Positions 46,450-55,649 of a stretch of DNA of 64,000 nucleotides are shown piece by piece. The position numbers were made by a program, and so were the translations under genes. The DNA is from Acetobacteraceae bacterium. GTDB taxonomy: Bacteria; Pseudomonadota; Alphaproteobacteria; Acetobacterales; Acetobacteraceae. The stretch lies in assembly GCA_027482245.1 (NCBI GenBank), contig JAIXWG010000031.1, positions 62,001-126,000 of the forward strand, read 5' to 3'. The first letter of the stretch is position 1. The number at the start of each line of letters is the position of its first letter. The notes beneath the pieces are model-generated. The model searched no databases. It saw only the letters and a list, made by a program, of their open reading frames with translations, and was not told where the DNA came from.

Positions 46450-46832
46450 TGCGCCCGCCGCCGGAACAGGGATCGCGCGCGCTGCGGCGCGTGGTGCAGG
46501 GCTTCACGGCGGCCACCATCGCCTCCATGGCGGCCGGCATCTGGCTCAGCATCGCCACCACGGACTGGATGTGGTTCGCGCGGTCGGGCGCCATCATCAC
46601 CGCGCTCGGCCTCGTGCTGGCCAGCCGCAAGGTGCTGATCGCGCGGGCCGACCTGATGAGCCTGCTGCAGGACATGGAGCGCGTGGACGGGGCGGAGCGC
46701 ACCGTGCGGCTGGAAAGCTTCAAGCGCCTGCAGCGCGACCTCGACCGCCAGATCATGGAAAAGGCCGGCTTCGCGCTGCTGATCCTCGGCACGCTGGTCT
46801 GGGGATTCGGGGACCTGATCGGGCGGCTGTAA
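46449..46832 (+). CDS. Two-helix membrane protein, hypothetical
   Basis: The 127-residue protein has hydrophobic segments at about 20-35, 45-60 and 108-122, with a charged helix (ERVDGAERTVRLESFKRLQRDL) between. It overlaps the SDR stop by one base. No family was recognised. It ends just before hairpin repeat copy 3. Confidence 0.65.
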   Translation: MRPPPEQGSRALRRVVQGFTAATIASMAAGIWLSIATTDWMWFARSGAIITALGLVLASRKVLIARADLMSLLQDMERVDGAERTVRLESFKRLQRDLDRQIMEKAGFALLILGTLVWGFGDLIGRL

Positions 46833-46836
46833 GGCT

Positions 46837-46880
46837 CCCTCCCCCGCGCTTGCGGGGGAGGGTTGGGGTGGGGGGCGGTG
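46837..46880. repeat. GC-rich intergenic hairpin repeat, copy 3
   Basis: An 11-bp stem (46837-46847 with 46852-46862) is followed by a G-rich tail, identical in the stem to copy 1 at 211-236. It lies between two convergent genes. Confidence 0.7.
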
Positions 46881-46906
46881 CTCCGGTCACCAGACCGCAA
46901 GCGCCC

Positions 46907-47269
46907 CTACTTCGCCGCCTCCTCCAGGAAGGCCAGGATGTCGGCGCGGTCTCGCGCTTCCTCCACGCCGCCGAAGGGCATGCGGTTGCCCCGCACCGCG
47001 GCCTGCGGGTCCGCCAGGAAGCCATCCAGCGTCCCGGCATCCCACACGACCGCGGCGCGGCGCATGGCAGGGGAATAGCGGAACTCCGCGATCGTCCCCG
47101 CGCGCCGGCCCATCACGCCCTTCAGCGTGGGGCCGACGCCATTCTCGCCATCCAGCGAATGGCAGGCCTGGCACTGCGCATAGAGCTCCCGCCCCCGCGC
47201 CGCATCCGCCGCCTGCGCCCCACTTGCCGCGGCCATGACGGCCGCGGCGACCAGCAACCCCAGCCTCAT
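46907..47269 (-). CDS. Monohaem c-type cytochrome of a GMC dehydrogenase complex
   Basis: The 120-residue protein has a signal peptide (MRLGLLVAAAVMAAASGAQA) and one haem site CQACH near residue 33, with a Met ligand probable in GNRMPFGG. It is exported to the periplasm. Gluconate and sorbitol dehydrogenases of this group usually carry a three-haem subunit of about 450 residues; this one has a single haem. Its start overlaps the GMC subunit stop (ATGA). Confidence 0.88.
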   Translation of the reverse strand: MRLGLLVAAAVMAAASGAQAADAARGRELYAQCQACHSLDGENGVGPTLKGVMGRRAGTIAEFRYSPAMRRAAVVWDAGTLDGFLADPQAAVRGNRMPFGGVEEARDRADILAFLEEAAK

Positions 47270-49038
47270 GCCGGCACCAGCGGGCCGGGGGCGCGCACGT
47301 ACTTCGTCTTGATCGCATCCGCCGCCCAATAGGCGAGGGCACCGACCGGCCCCGTCGGGTTGTAGGCGGCGTTCTGCGGGAAGACGCCGGCGCCGAGGAC
47401 GAAGAGGTTATGCAGCTGCCAGTGCTGCAGGTACTTGTTGACGACGCTCTCCCGCGGGTTCTGGCCCATGATGGTGCCGCCGGTGTTGTGCGTGCTCTGG
47501 TATGGCACCGCGGACCAGCTGCGCCGCGGCCCCGCCGCCGTGATGCTGGACGCGCCCATGGTCGCCGCGATGCGGTTGATCACGCCGGCCACGTGTTCCG
47601 TCATCCGCACCTCGTTCGGCTTGTATTCGAAGGTCATCCGCATCAGCGGCTGGCCGAAGGCGTTGCGGTAGGTGGGGTCGAGGTCGAGGAAGTTGGCCCG
47701 GTTCGGCATGACGGAGCCGGAGGAGCCGATGGACATCGCGCCCTGGTACCATTTGCGCGTGGCGCGCTTCCATTCCGTGCCCCAGCGCGGCGTGCCCGCC
47801 GGCAGCGGCCGGTATTCGATCGGCCGGCCATTGGACCCGCCGGCCGCGATGGTGCTGCCGCCGATGTAGTTGAAGGGGCGCCGGTCGAATTCCCAGTTCG
47901 TGTTGAAGTCGTCGATGTTCTGGCCCCAGGACCCCGTGGCGATGAAGGGGTTGAAGGCCTTGTCCTCGAAGAACAGGGTCGCGCCCGTGCCGGTCTGGTA
48001 GCAGTAGTTCTTGCCGACCAGGCCTTCGCCGGTGGAGGGGTTGTAGACCTCCCCGATCCCCGACCACATCAGCAGCGCGGCGTTGTTGAGGCCGTAGGCG
48101 CCGAGGATGACCATCCCCGCGGGCTGCTCCAGCTCCTCCCCGTTCAGCAGGTTGACGTAGGTGACGCCGGTGGCCTTCCGCCCGTCGCTGTCCTTGTTCA
48201 CGCGCAGCACCCAGCTATGGGTGTGCAGCGTGACGTTGGGGTTGCGCAGCGCCGCCGGGATCACCGTGACGTTCGGGCTGCCCTTGGCGTTGCTCTCGCA
48301 GCCGAAGCGTTCGCAGAAGCCGCAATACTGGCAGGCGCCGAGCCGCGCGCCATCCGGGTTGGTGTAGGGCCGCGATGCGTTGGCGGAAGGACGGGGATGC
48401 GGGTTGTAGCCCATCTCCCGCGCCGCGGCGGCGAACATGACGCCGGACAGCGGATCCTCCAGCGGCGGCAGCGGGTATTCGTTGGCGCGCGCATCCTCGA
48501 ACACGTTGCCGCCGCGGATCTTCTGCCCGCGGAGGTTGCCCGCCTTGCCGGAGACGCCGGCCACCTTCTCGAACTTGTCGTAGAAGGGCTCCAGCTCGGC
48601 GTAGGTAACGCCCCAGTCCTGGATCGTCATGTCCTCCGGGATGTAGGCGCGGCCGTATTTCTCCTCGTACTTGCTGCGGATCTGCAGCTCCATGTCGCCC
48701 CAGCGCCAGGTGACGCCGTTCCAGTGGCTGCCCGCGCCGCCCACGCCTTCCCCGGGCAGGAAGGAGCCGAGGCGGCGCATCGGCAGCGCTTCCTGGTCCG
48801 GCGTGTTGCGGATGGTGAGCGTATCGACCGCGGTGTTCATCATCAGGTCGGCGCGGCTGCCGAAGCGCAGCTCGTCGCGGATGCGGGGGACCTGGAAGTC
48901 CTCCTCCGGCCGGCGCATCGCGCCGCGTTCCAGCACCGTGACCTTCATGCCGGCCTCGGCCAGTTCCTTGGCCATGATGCCGCCGGTCCAGCCCATGCCG
49001 ACGATGACGATATCCGTCTCGGGAAGCTTGCGTGCCAT
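47266..49038 (-). CDS. FAD-dependent GMC oxidoreductase (gluconate/alcohol dehydrogenase large subunit)
   Basis: The 590-residue flavoprotein has the FAD-binding VIVGMGWTGG loop near residue 12, GEGVGGAGSHWNGVTWRW near 97, and the catalytic His region STHNTGGTIMG near the end. Cys236, 239, 242 and 247 form a tight cluster that may hold an Fe-S centre, as in related glucose dehydrogenases. It lacks its own signal peptide and probably rides on the Tat-exported small subunit. Substrate unknown; sugars or polyols are likely. Confidence 0.9.
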   Translation of the reverse strand: MARKLPETDIVIVGMGWTGGIMAKELAEAGMKVTVLERGAMRRPEEDFQVPRIRDELRFGSRADLMMNTAVDTLTIRNTPDQEALPMRRLGSFLPGEGVGGAGSHWNGVTWRWGDMELQIRSKYEEKYGRAYIPEDMTIQDWGVTYAELEPFYDKFEKVAGVSGKAGNLRGQKIRGGNVFEDARANEYPLPPLEDPLSGVMFAAAAREMGYNPHPRPSANASRPYTNPDGARLGACQYCGFCERFGCESNAKGSPNVTVIPAALRNPNVTLHTHSWVLRVNKDSDGRKATGVTYVNLLNGEELEQPAGMVILGAYGLNNAALLMWSGIGEVYNPSTGEGLVGKNYCYQTGTGATLFFEDKAFNPFIATGSWGQNIDDFNTNWEFDRRPFNYIGGSTIAAGGSNGRPIEYRPLPAGTPRWGTEWKRATRKWYQGAMSIGSSGSVMPNRANFLDLDPTYRNAFGQPLMRMTFEYKPNEVRMTEHVAGVINRIAATMGASSITAAGPRRSWSAVPYQSTHNTGGTIMGQNPRESVVNKYLQHWQLHNLFVLGAGVFPQNAAYNPTGPVGALAYWAADAIKTKYVRAPGPLVPA

Positions 49039-49052
49039 GGTCGTGCCCCCTC

Positions 49053-49787
49053 TCAGCTCATGTCGGCGATCGAGGTGTAGTCACCCTCGAACCGCTTGTT
49101 GCGGGATGCGACGACGTGGTTGCGGTTGTTCTGGATGACGCCGGGGAAGCCCACCATCTTCCACCCCGCCTTGTCCTGGTTGCCGCCATAGATCGGGTCG
49201 GCGAACATCCCCTCCATCACGTTCTGGTAGACCATGGTCCAGAAGGTGCGGGCCGGCAGGCCGTTGTCGAAGGTGATGCGGCCGGCATCGAAATCCTTCA
49301 GGACCTGGTCGCGCTGCGCCACCGCCAGCTGGTCGAAGGCCTTGCCGAGCGTCTTCACGCAATGCGCGTTCGTCGCCTCGATCCCCGCGCGCCAGAGCTG
49401 CGCCGGCGACAGCGCCAGCTGGTAGCCCTGGTTCGGGTGGCCCTGCTTCCAGGGGCCCTGCATGTAGAGGCGATCGCCCTTGCCCCAGCCATCGGCCAGC
49501 GCGCGGTCGATGAAGATGTTGATGCCGACATCGGTGCCCTTGGGCGAGAGCTCGTCCGCCGGGATCATCGTGTCGACCAGCGCCTCCACGAAGGCGGCCT
49601 CGTCGGGCTTCAGGTACTGGTAGCCGGGGCTCGCCGGTGCCGCGGCGGCGGCAGCAGGCGCTGCTGCGGCGGGCGCCGTGCCCTGCGCGAGGACAGTGGC
49701 GCTGCCGCCCATGGTGGCGGAGGCAGCCCCGCCCACGGCCGCGCCTTTCAGGAATGCGCGGCGTTCCAGACCATTCTCGGTGGTCAT
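49053..49787 (-). CDS. Gluconate 2-dehydrogenase subunit 3 family protein (Tat-exported)
   Basis: The 244-residue protein has a twin-arginine signal (RRAFLKGAAVGG near residue 9) and an Ala/Pro linker. The core YLKPDEAAFVEALVDTMIPADELSPKG is the subunit-3 pattern. It is thought to carry the folded FAD subunit out through Tat. It begins the three-gene dehydrogenase operon, 14 bases before the GMC gene. Confidence 0.9.
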   Translation of the reverse strand: MTTENGLERRAFLKGAAVGGAASATMGGSATVLAQGTAPAAAAPAAAAAAPASPGYQYLKPDEAAFVEALVDTMIPADELSPKGTDVGINIFIDRALADGWGKGDRLYMQGPWKQGHPNQGYQLALSPAQLWRAGIEATNAHCVKTLGKAFDQLAVAQRDQVLKDFDAGRITFDNGLPARTFWTMVYQNVMEGMFADPIYGGNQDKAGWKMVGFPGVIQNNRNHVVASRNKRFEGDYTSIADMS

Positions 49788-50006
49788 GTCGTTTCCTTCC
49801 CCATGGACGATGGTCCGCCCGGGGACGGCCACGCCCTTTGCCCGCGTCGCGATCGGCGCCGGTCCCATCATTCGGAAACTGTTGCGGCGCTGGGCGTATG
49901 CGCGAATGCGGCGGGTCGGCCATGCAACCTTCGCGCATCGGACGATACCGGCGGGTAGGCCACTCTATTTGGCCGCGCGTCGGGCCCAGACTTTACGCCA
50001 AGGGCG

Positions 50007-50900
50007 TCAGGCCAGCGGGTGGTGTTCCTCCACCAGGCGCTTCAGCCGTTCCTCCAGCACCTTGGTGTAGATCTGCGTCGTGGCGATGTCGGCGTGGCCC
50101 AGCAGGATCTGCAGGCTGCGAAGATCCGCGCCCCGCCCCAGCAGGTGGGAGGCGAAGCTGTGCCGCAGGACGTGCGGGCTGACCCGTTCGGGGTCGAGCC
50201 CCGCCGCGATCGCCGCATCCTTCAGGATCAGCCCGACATTCTGCCGCGTGATGTGCCCGCCCGCGGCGCGGGAGGGGAACAGCCAGCGGGAGGGTTTCGC
50301 CCCCTTCGGCCGGTCCCGCAGCGTCGCCAGCGCGGCCTCCCGCGCCCGGGCGGAGACGGGGACCAGCCTTTCCTTGTTCCCCTTGCCCGTCACCGCGACC
50401 AGCGGCTGTCCGGGCCGCAGCGCATTGGCGGGCAGGGCGATGAGTTCGCTGACGCGGAGCCCGCTGCTGTAGAGCAGTTCCACCAGCGCCAGCGCCAGCG
50501 ACCCGCGCGCGCCCGACAGCCCGGCCGCCCCCTCCAGCAGCGCGGTGACGTCCGCCTCGCTCAGCGCCTTGGGCAGGCTGGCGGGCAGGCGGGGGCCTTC
50601 CAGCAGCTCGGTCGGGTCATCCGCCCGTACCCCCTCCCGCGCCAGGAAGCGGAAATACTGTCGCAGGGCGGAGAGGCGGCGCGCCGCCGTCCGCGCCGCG
50701 AGGCCGGCATCCGCCAGGCCACGGAGGTAGGACCGCACCACCTCGACGCCCGCGTCGGCGGGGCTGACGCCCTGCTGGCGGCAATGGACCCCGAAATCCT
50801 CGAGGTCGGCGGCATAGGCGCTGATGGTGTTGCGCGCCGCGCCGCGTTCGGCGGCCAGCATCTCCAGGAAGGATTCGGCGTGGCGGTCCCAGGGCATCAA
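50007..50900 (-). CDS. xerD: Tyrosine recombinase XerD
   Basis: The 297-residue recombinase has a SAM-like N-terminal domain (ISAYAADLEDF) and the catalytic domain with GLRVSEL (Arg), TGKGNKERLVPV (Lys), HVLRHSFASHLL (His/Arg), LGHADIATTQIY (His/Tyr). All catalytic residues are present. With XerC it resolves chromosome dimers at dif. Length and sequence fit XerD better than a phage integrase, and no phage genes are near. An alternative Met lies one codon downstream. Confidence 0.93.
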   Translation of the reverse strand: MMPWDRHAESFLEMLAAERGAARNTISAYAADLEDFGVHCRQQGVSPADAGVEVVRSYLRGLADAGLAARTAARRLSALRQYFRFLAREGVRADDPTELLEGPRLPASLPKALSEADVTALLEGAAGLSGARGSLALALVELLYSSGLRVSELIALPANALRPGQPLVAVTGKGNKERLVPVSARAREAALATLRDRPKGAKPSRWLFPSRAAGGHITRQNVGLILKDAAIAAGLDPERVSPHVLRHSFASHLLGRGADLRSLQILLGHADIATTQIYTKVLEERLKRLVEEHHPLA

Positions 50901-50918
50901 GCCACCATCCGGCGCGGC

Positions 50919-51065
50919 TCAGCGCGGGCCGAAGCGCTCCGCCGGCACGGTCCGCTCCACCGGCTGCGGCGTCACGGTGGGCGGGAAGGCGCCGATCGCC
51001 AGCAGCCCGAGCACGACCACCCCGAACACCAGCACGATCAGCAGCAGAACAGGGTGGCGGAACAT
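50919..51065 (-). CDS. Small single-helix membrane protein
   Basis: The 48-residue protein is one hydrophobic helix (about residues 5-28, LLLIVLVFGVVVLGLLA) with a short polar tail (PVERTVPAERFG). It lies between xerD and the divergent aroKB, in the same direction as xerD and probably co-transcribed. Its conservation could not be tested here, so it is tentative. Confidence 0.5.
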   Translation of the reverse strand: MFRHPVLLLIVLVFGVVVLGLLAIGAFPPTVTPQPVERTVPAERFGPR

Positions 51066-51114
51066 CGGTCGGGCGGATCCTCGCGCGGGCAAGGCTGTGC
51101 TAGCCTTGCGCATC

Positions 51115-52860
51115 GTGTCACGCAACACCGCCCTTCCGGCCTGGCCGCTCCTCGATGCCAGTCCCCTTCCGGCCCCCGAAGCGCCCCTTGGCGCGGAGGC
51201 AGCCGCGCGCGCCCAGGCCCACCCGGCCGCCAATCGCAGCATCGTGCTGGTCGGCATGCCGGGCGCCGGCAAATCCTCCATCGGCCGCCGCCTCGCCACC
51301 CGGCTCGGCATGCCCTTCATCGATGCGGATACCGAGATCGAGGCCGCCGCGGGGCTGCCGATCACGGAGATCTTCACGCGATACGGGGAGCCGCATTTCA
51401 GGGACGGGGAGCGCCGGGTGATCGCGCGACTGCTGGCCGGCCCGCCGCTGGTGCTGGCGACGGGCGGTGGCGCCTTCTCCGATGCCCGCACCCGGGCGGC
51501 GGTCGCCTCATCCGGCGCCGTCGCCGTCTGGCTGCGCTGTTCGCTGCCGACGCTGCTGCGCCGCGTCGCCGGGCGCGAACATCGCCCGCTCTTCCTCAAC
51601 AAGGACCCGCGTGAGGTGCTGGAGCGCCTGATGACGGCGCGCCACCCCACCTTTGCCGAGGCTCCCGTCATCGTGGACTGCACCGACGAACCGCCCGAGA
51701 CCACCACGCGGAAGGTGCTCGACGCGATCGCCGCCCATCGCGATCCGTCCCGCCTGCCGGTCCGGCTCGGCGACCGCGCCTATGACATATTGGTGGGTGA
51801 GGGCCTGGTGGCCCGCGCCGGCGCCCTGATTGCCCCCGTCCTGCCCGCGCGGCGCGTGGTGGTGATCACCGATGAGAACGTGGCCGCGCTGCACCTGCCG
51901 ACCCTGGTGGCGGGGCTGGCGGAGGCTGGCGTCGCCGTCGTCTCCGCCATCACTGTCCCGCCCGGAGAGGCCAGCAAATCCTTCGGCCAGTTGCAGGCGG
52001 TGCTGGAAGCGGCGCTGGCCGCGGGCGCGGACCGGCGCACGGCGGTGGTGGCCCTGGGCGGCGGCGTGGTGGGTGACCTGGCGGGCTTCGCGGCCGCGGT
52101 GGCGCTCCGGGGCCTGACCTTCATCCAGATCCCGACGAGCCTGCTGGCGCAGGTCGACAGTTCGGTGGGTGGCAAGACGGGCATCAATCTCAGCCTGGGC
52201 AAGAACCTGGTCGGCGCCTTCCACCAGCCCCGCCTGGTGCTGGCCGATACGGGCGTGCTCGGCACCCTGCCGCCCCGCGAACTCCGCGCGGGCTATGCGG
52301 AGGTCGCGAAGCACGGGCTGCTGCAGGGCGACCTCTGGGCCTGGTGCGAGGCCGAAGGGGCGCGCGCCGTGGCCGGCGACCCGGCGGCGCTGGCCCATGC
52401 CGTGATGGAATCCTGCCGCCTGAAATCCGCCGTCGTCGCGGCGGATGAGCGGGAGGAGAGCGAGGAGGGCGGCCGCGCCCTGCTCAACCTCGGCCACACC
52501 TTCGGCCATGCGCTGGAAGCGGAGTGCGGCTATGGCGGCGAATTGCTGCATGGGGAGGCCGTCGCCGTCGGCCTCGGCCTCGCGGCGTCCCTCTCTGCCC
52601 GCCTCGGCCATTGCAGCCAGGAACTGCCGGGGCGCGTGATCAGCCACCTCCAGGAGGTCGGCCTGCCCGCCCGCATCGGCGACCTCGGGCGGAAATTCTC
52701 GGCCGAGGCGCTGATGGGCCGCATGCGCAAGGACAAGAAGGCGCGGGAGGGGGCGATGCGCTTCATCCTGCTGCGCGCCCCGGGCGACTGCTTCACGACC
52801 AGCGACGTCGCGCCGCTGGCGGTGCAGACGCTGCTGCGGGACGAGGGCTGCGGGGAATAG
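51115..52860 (+). CDS. aroKB: Bifunctional shikimate kinase/3-dehydroquinate synthase
   Basis: The 581-residue fusion joins two aromatic-pathway enzymes. Residues about 40-200 are shikimate kinase (Walker A GMPGAGKSS near 47, DADTEIE, LATGGGAF). Residues about 210-581 are dehydroquinate synthase (LGGGVVGDLAGFAAA, PTSLLAQVDSSVGGKTGIN, NLGHTFGHALEAE with zinc ligands). The two enzymes act at steps five and two of the pathway. The start is GTG at 51115, though GTG at 51097 is possible; neither has a strong ribosome-binding site. Confidence 0.95.
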   Translation: MSRNTALPAWPLLDASPLPAPEAPLGAEAAARAQAHPAANRSIVLVGMPGAGKSSIGRRLATRLGMPFIDADTEIEAAAGLPITEIFTRYGEPHFRDGERRVIARLLAGPPLVLATGGGAFSDARTRAAVASSGAVAVWLRCSLPTLLRRVAGREHRPLFLNKDPREVLERLMTARHPTFAEAPVIVDCTDEPPETTTRKVLDAIAAHRDPSRLPVRLGDRAYDILVGEGLVARAGALIAPVLPARRVVVITDENVAALHLPTLVAGLAEAGVAVVSAITVPPGEASKSFGQLQAVLEAALAAGADRRTAVVALGGGVVGDLAGFAAAVALRGLTFIQIPTSLLAQVDSSVGGKTGINLSLGKNLVGAFHQPRLVLADTGVLGTLPPRELRAGYAEVAKHGLLQGDLWAWCEAEGARAVAGDPAALAHAVMESCRLKSAVVAADEREESEEGGRALLNLGHTFGHALEAECGYGGELLHGEAVAVGLGLAASLSARLGHCSQELPGRVISHLQEVGLPARIGDLGRKFSAEALMGRMRKDKKAREGAMRFILLRAPGDCFTTSDVAPLAVQTLLRDEGCGE

Positions 52861-52925
52861 GCGACACCCCGCGCCTGCGGGGCTAGGCTTTTCCCGCACT
52901 GCACCATAGCCACCCGGGAAACCCC

Positions 52926-53504
52926 ATGCCGCTTTCCGCGCCCGAGACCGATCGCCGCCTGATCCACACTCGCACAATCGAGATGCAGGGTTTCGCGCGC
53001 GCCGACGGCCTCTACGACATCGAGGCGCATCTGGTGGACACCAAGACCTACGCCTTCGAGAACATGGACCGCGGCGCCATCCCGGTGGGCGAGCCCCTGC
53101 ACGGCATGTGGCTGCGCCTGGTGGTGGGGGAGGACATGGTGATCCGCGCCTGCGAGGCCTCCACCGACTTCGCCCCCTATGCCGTCTGCCCCGGTGCCGC
53201 GCCCAACTTCGCCGCCCTCGCCGGCGTCTCCATCGGCATGGGCTTCAACCGGGCGGTGAAGGAAAGGGTGGGCGGGTCCGTCGGGTGCACCCACCTCCGC
53301 GAATTGCTGGCGCAGATGGCGACCGTGGCCTTCCAGACCATCGGCCCGCTGAAGTGGCGCAAGGCGCGGGAGGAGGCGGCGCGCCTGAAGGCCGCTGGCC
53401 TGCCGTCGCCGGGGCCTATCCGCAAGCTGCCGATCGGCTCCTGCCTCGCCTATGACCCGGACAGCCCCGTGGTGGCCCGGCACCAGGCGGCGATGGAGGA
53501 GTAG
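52926..53504 (+). CDS. DUF2889 family protein
   Basis: The 192-residue protein follows DUF2889: IHTRTIEMQGFARADGLYDIEAHLVDTK, then FNRAVKERVGGSVGCTHLRELLAQMATVAFQ. Function unknown. It is conserved in proteobacteria and occurs here between aroKB and bolA. It is convergent with bolA. Confidence 0.9.
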   Translation: MPLSAPETDRRLIHTRTIEMQGFARADGLYDIEAHLVDTKTYAFENMDRGAIPVGEPLHGMWLRLVVGEDMVIRACEASTDFAPYAVCPGAAPNFAALAGVSIGMGFNRAVKERVGGSVGCTHLRELLAQMATVAFQTIGPLKWRKAREEAARLKAAGLPSPGPIRKLPIGSCLAYDPDSPVVARHQAAMEE

Positions 53505-53508
53505 GGCC

Positions 53509-53805
53509 TCAGCCCTTCGCCGCTTCCTCGGGCGTCAGCAGCTTCAGCGACAGCGCGTGCAGGCCGGTGGTGAATTCCGCCGCCAGCGCCTCATGCACCG
53601 TGCGGGACCGGGCGACGCGGCTCTGCCCGGCGAAGGCCGCCGCGACGATGCGGAGCGTGTAGTGCGTCTCGCCCCCCGGCCGGGCGCCCGCGTGTCCGGC
53701 ATGCAGGGCGCTGTCGTCCTGCACGGTGACCTCGATGGGGGCGAAGGCGCCCTGGATCGCGGCCTCGATGCGGGCGGCGCGGTTCGGCGAGTTCATGGCT
53801 TGCAT
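53509..53805 (-). CDS. bolA: BolA family protein
   Basis: The 98-residue protein has the BolA fold pattern (IEAAIQGAFAPIEVTVQDDSALHAGHAG, then SRTVHEALAAEFTTGLHALSLKLLTPEE), including the conserved His that helps bind Fe-S clusters with monothiol glutaredoxins. A strong AGGAAGG at the right distance selects the ATG at 53805 over 53796. It is divergent from the J-domain gene. Confidence 0.92.
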   Translation of the reverse strand: MQAMNSPNRAARIEAAIQGAFAPIEVTVQDDSALHAGHAGARPGGETHYTLRIVAAAFAGQSRVARSRTVHEALAAEFTTGLHALSLKLLTPEEAAKG

Positions 53806-53893
53806 GTGGGCCTTCCTGCCGCCAGCGAAAGCCCCGTGCAAGGCATGCCCGGGTTGCCTTGCGTGACCGGGGTGCGGCGACCATAAGACCCGC

Positions 53894-54517
53894 ATGGCGC
53901 GACGAGGCGACCGTATCGGGTTGGCGACTGCGGAACCGGAAACGCCCGTGCGGCCCTGCGAGTCGCCGGGCTGCCCGGAACCCGGTGCCTTCCGCGCGCC
54001 CCGCGCCCGCAACGCGCTGAACGACTACCGCTGGTTCTGCCTGGAGCATGTGCGCGAATACAACCGCGCCTGGGACTACTACAAAGGCATGGCGCCAGGC
54101 GAGATCGAGGCGAACATCCGCAACGATGCCGGCTGGCAGCGCCCGACCTGGCCGCTCGGCCGCCTCGGCGGCGCCAACCCCTTCGACCACCCGGAGATGT
54201 TCCGCGACCCGCTCGGGATGCTCAAGGACACGCCGCTCCACGCGCAGCGGCGCCAGCGGACGGTGCGGCCGGACGAACCGCCGCCCGAACTGCGCGCGGC
54301 GCTGGACGTTCTGGGGCTGACCTGGCCGATCGATGCCGCGACGCTGCGCGGGCGCTACAAGGAACTCGCCAAGCGCTACCACCCCGACGCCAATGGCGGC
54401 GACCGGCAGGGTGAGGAACGGCTGAAGGACATCAGCCGCGCCTACAGCCTGCTCCGCCGCGCCCTTCCCGGCCGCGCCGCGACACCCACCCGGAGCCCCG
54501 CCCCCGGGGCCGGTTGA
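53894..54517 (+). CDS. J-domain (DnaJ-like) protein
   Basis: The 207-residue protein has two N-terminal Cys (RPCESPGCPE) and a helical region, and ends with a J-domain whose KRYHPDANGG holds the HPD tripeptide near residue 158. It would stimulate the DnaK ATPase. The J-domain at the C-terminus and the cysteine pair are typical of the alphaproteobacterial family found beside bolA and cobS. It lies 40 bases before cobS. Confidence 0.9.
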   Translation: MARRGDRIGLATAEPETPVRPCESPGCPEPGAFRAPRARNALNDYRWFCLEHVREYNRAWDYYKGMAPGEIEANIRNDAGWQRPTWPLGRLGGANPFDHPEMFRDPLGMLKDTPLHAQRRQRTVRPDEPPPELRAALDVLGLTWPIDAATLRGRYKELAKRYHPDANGGDRQGEERLKDISRAYSLLRRALPGRAATPTRSPAPGAG

Positions 54518-54557
54518 TGGGTAGCCGTGCCGCCGCCACCGCCCTAGGATCAACCCG

Positions 54558-55589
54558 ATGCCACAGCCGGACCAGGAAATGACCAAGGTCGCCAGCCCAA
54601 CCGAGAGCCGCCCCACCTCGTCGATCGACATGCCCGACACCACCGTCAATGTGCGTGAGGTCTTCGGCATCGACAGCGACCTAACGGTCCCCGCCTTCTC
54701 CCTCCGCACGGAGCATGTGCCGGAGGTCGATCCCTCCTACCGCTTCGACCGGGAGACGACGCTCGCGATCCTGGCGGGCTTCGCGCACAACCGCCGTGTC
54801 ATGGTCCAGGGCTACCACGGCACCGGCAAGTCCACGCATATCGAGCAGGTGGCGGCGCGGCTGAACTGGCCCTGCATCCGCGTGAACCTCGACAGCCACA
54901 TCAGCCGCATCGACCTGATCGGCAAGGACGCCATCGTCCTGAAGGACGGCAAGCAGATCACGGAGTTCCGGGAGGGCATCCTCCCCTGGGCGCTGCAGCA
55001 CCCCTGCGCGCTGGTCTTCGACGAGTATGACGCCGGCCGCCCGGACGTGATGTTCGTGATCCAGCGCGTGCTGGAAGTCGAAGGCAAGCTGACGCTGCTG
55101 GACCAGAACAAGGTCATCCGCCCGCATCGCGGCTTCCGCCTGTTCGCGACCGCCAACACCGTGGGCCTCGGCGACACGACCGGCCTCTATCACGGCACGC
55201 AGCAGATCAACCAGGGCCAGATGGACCGCTGGAACATCGTGGCGACGCTGAACTACCTGCCGCATGCGCAGGAGACGCAGATCGTCATGGCCAAGCTCGG
55301 CCTGGACGAGAAGGACGCCAAGGCGAAGCGGCAGACGGAAGCCATGGTGGCGCTCGCCGACCTGACGCGCGCGGGCTTCATTGCCGGCGACATCTCCACC
55401 GTCATGTCGCCGCGCACCGTCATCACCTGGGCCGAGAACGCCAAGATCTTCGGCGATGTCGGCTTCGCCTTCCGCATGAGCTTCCTCAACAAGTGCGACG
55501 AGGCGGAGCGCGGCACGGTGGCCGAGTACTACCAGCGCTGCTTCAACGAGGAACTGCCGAGCGGCAGCCTGCTCCGCAAGGCGGGGTGA
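54558..55589 (+). CDS. cobS: Aerobic cobaltochelatase subunit CobS
   Basis: The 343-residue AAA+ ATPase works with CobT and CobN to insert Co2+ into hydrogenobyrinate a,c-diamide in aerobic B12 synthesis. Walker A is [10 protein letters not shown] near residue 87, Walker B is [10 protein letters not shown] near 152, and [13 protein letters not shown] near 280 is a sensor region. Length matches known CobS. CobT follows 60 bases downstream; cobN is not in this window. Confidence 0.95.
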   Translation: MPQPDQEMTKVASPTESRPTSSIDMPDTTVNVREVFGIDSDLTVPAFSLRTEHVPEVDPSYRFDRETTLAILAGFAHNRRVMVQGYHGTGKSTHIEQVAARLNWPCIRVNLDSHISRIDLIGKDAIVLKDGKQITEFREGILPWALQHPCALVFDEYDAGRPDVMFVIQRVLEVEGKLTLLDQNKVIRPHRGFRLFATANTVGLGDTTGLYHGTQQINQGQMDRWNIVATLNYLPHAQETQIVMAKLGLDEKDAKAKRQTEAMVALADLTRAGFIAGDISTVMSPRTVITWAENAKIFGDVGFAFRMSFLNKCDEAERGTVAEYYQRCFNEELPSGSLLRKAG

Positions 55590-55649
55590 GGCTTCCGGCC
55601 CGGGGCATGGTCCCCGGGCCGGCCGATTGTTGAAGGCAAGGCGGAGCCC

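Noticed and set aside
50007..50900. Phage or island integrase instead of XerD
   Set aside because: Length, motif order and absence of phage genes or att sites fit XerD.
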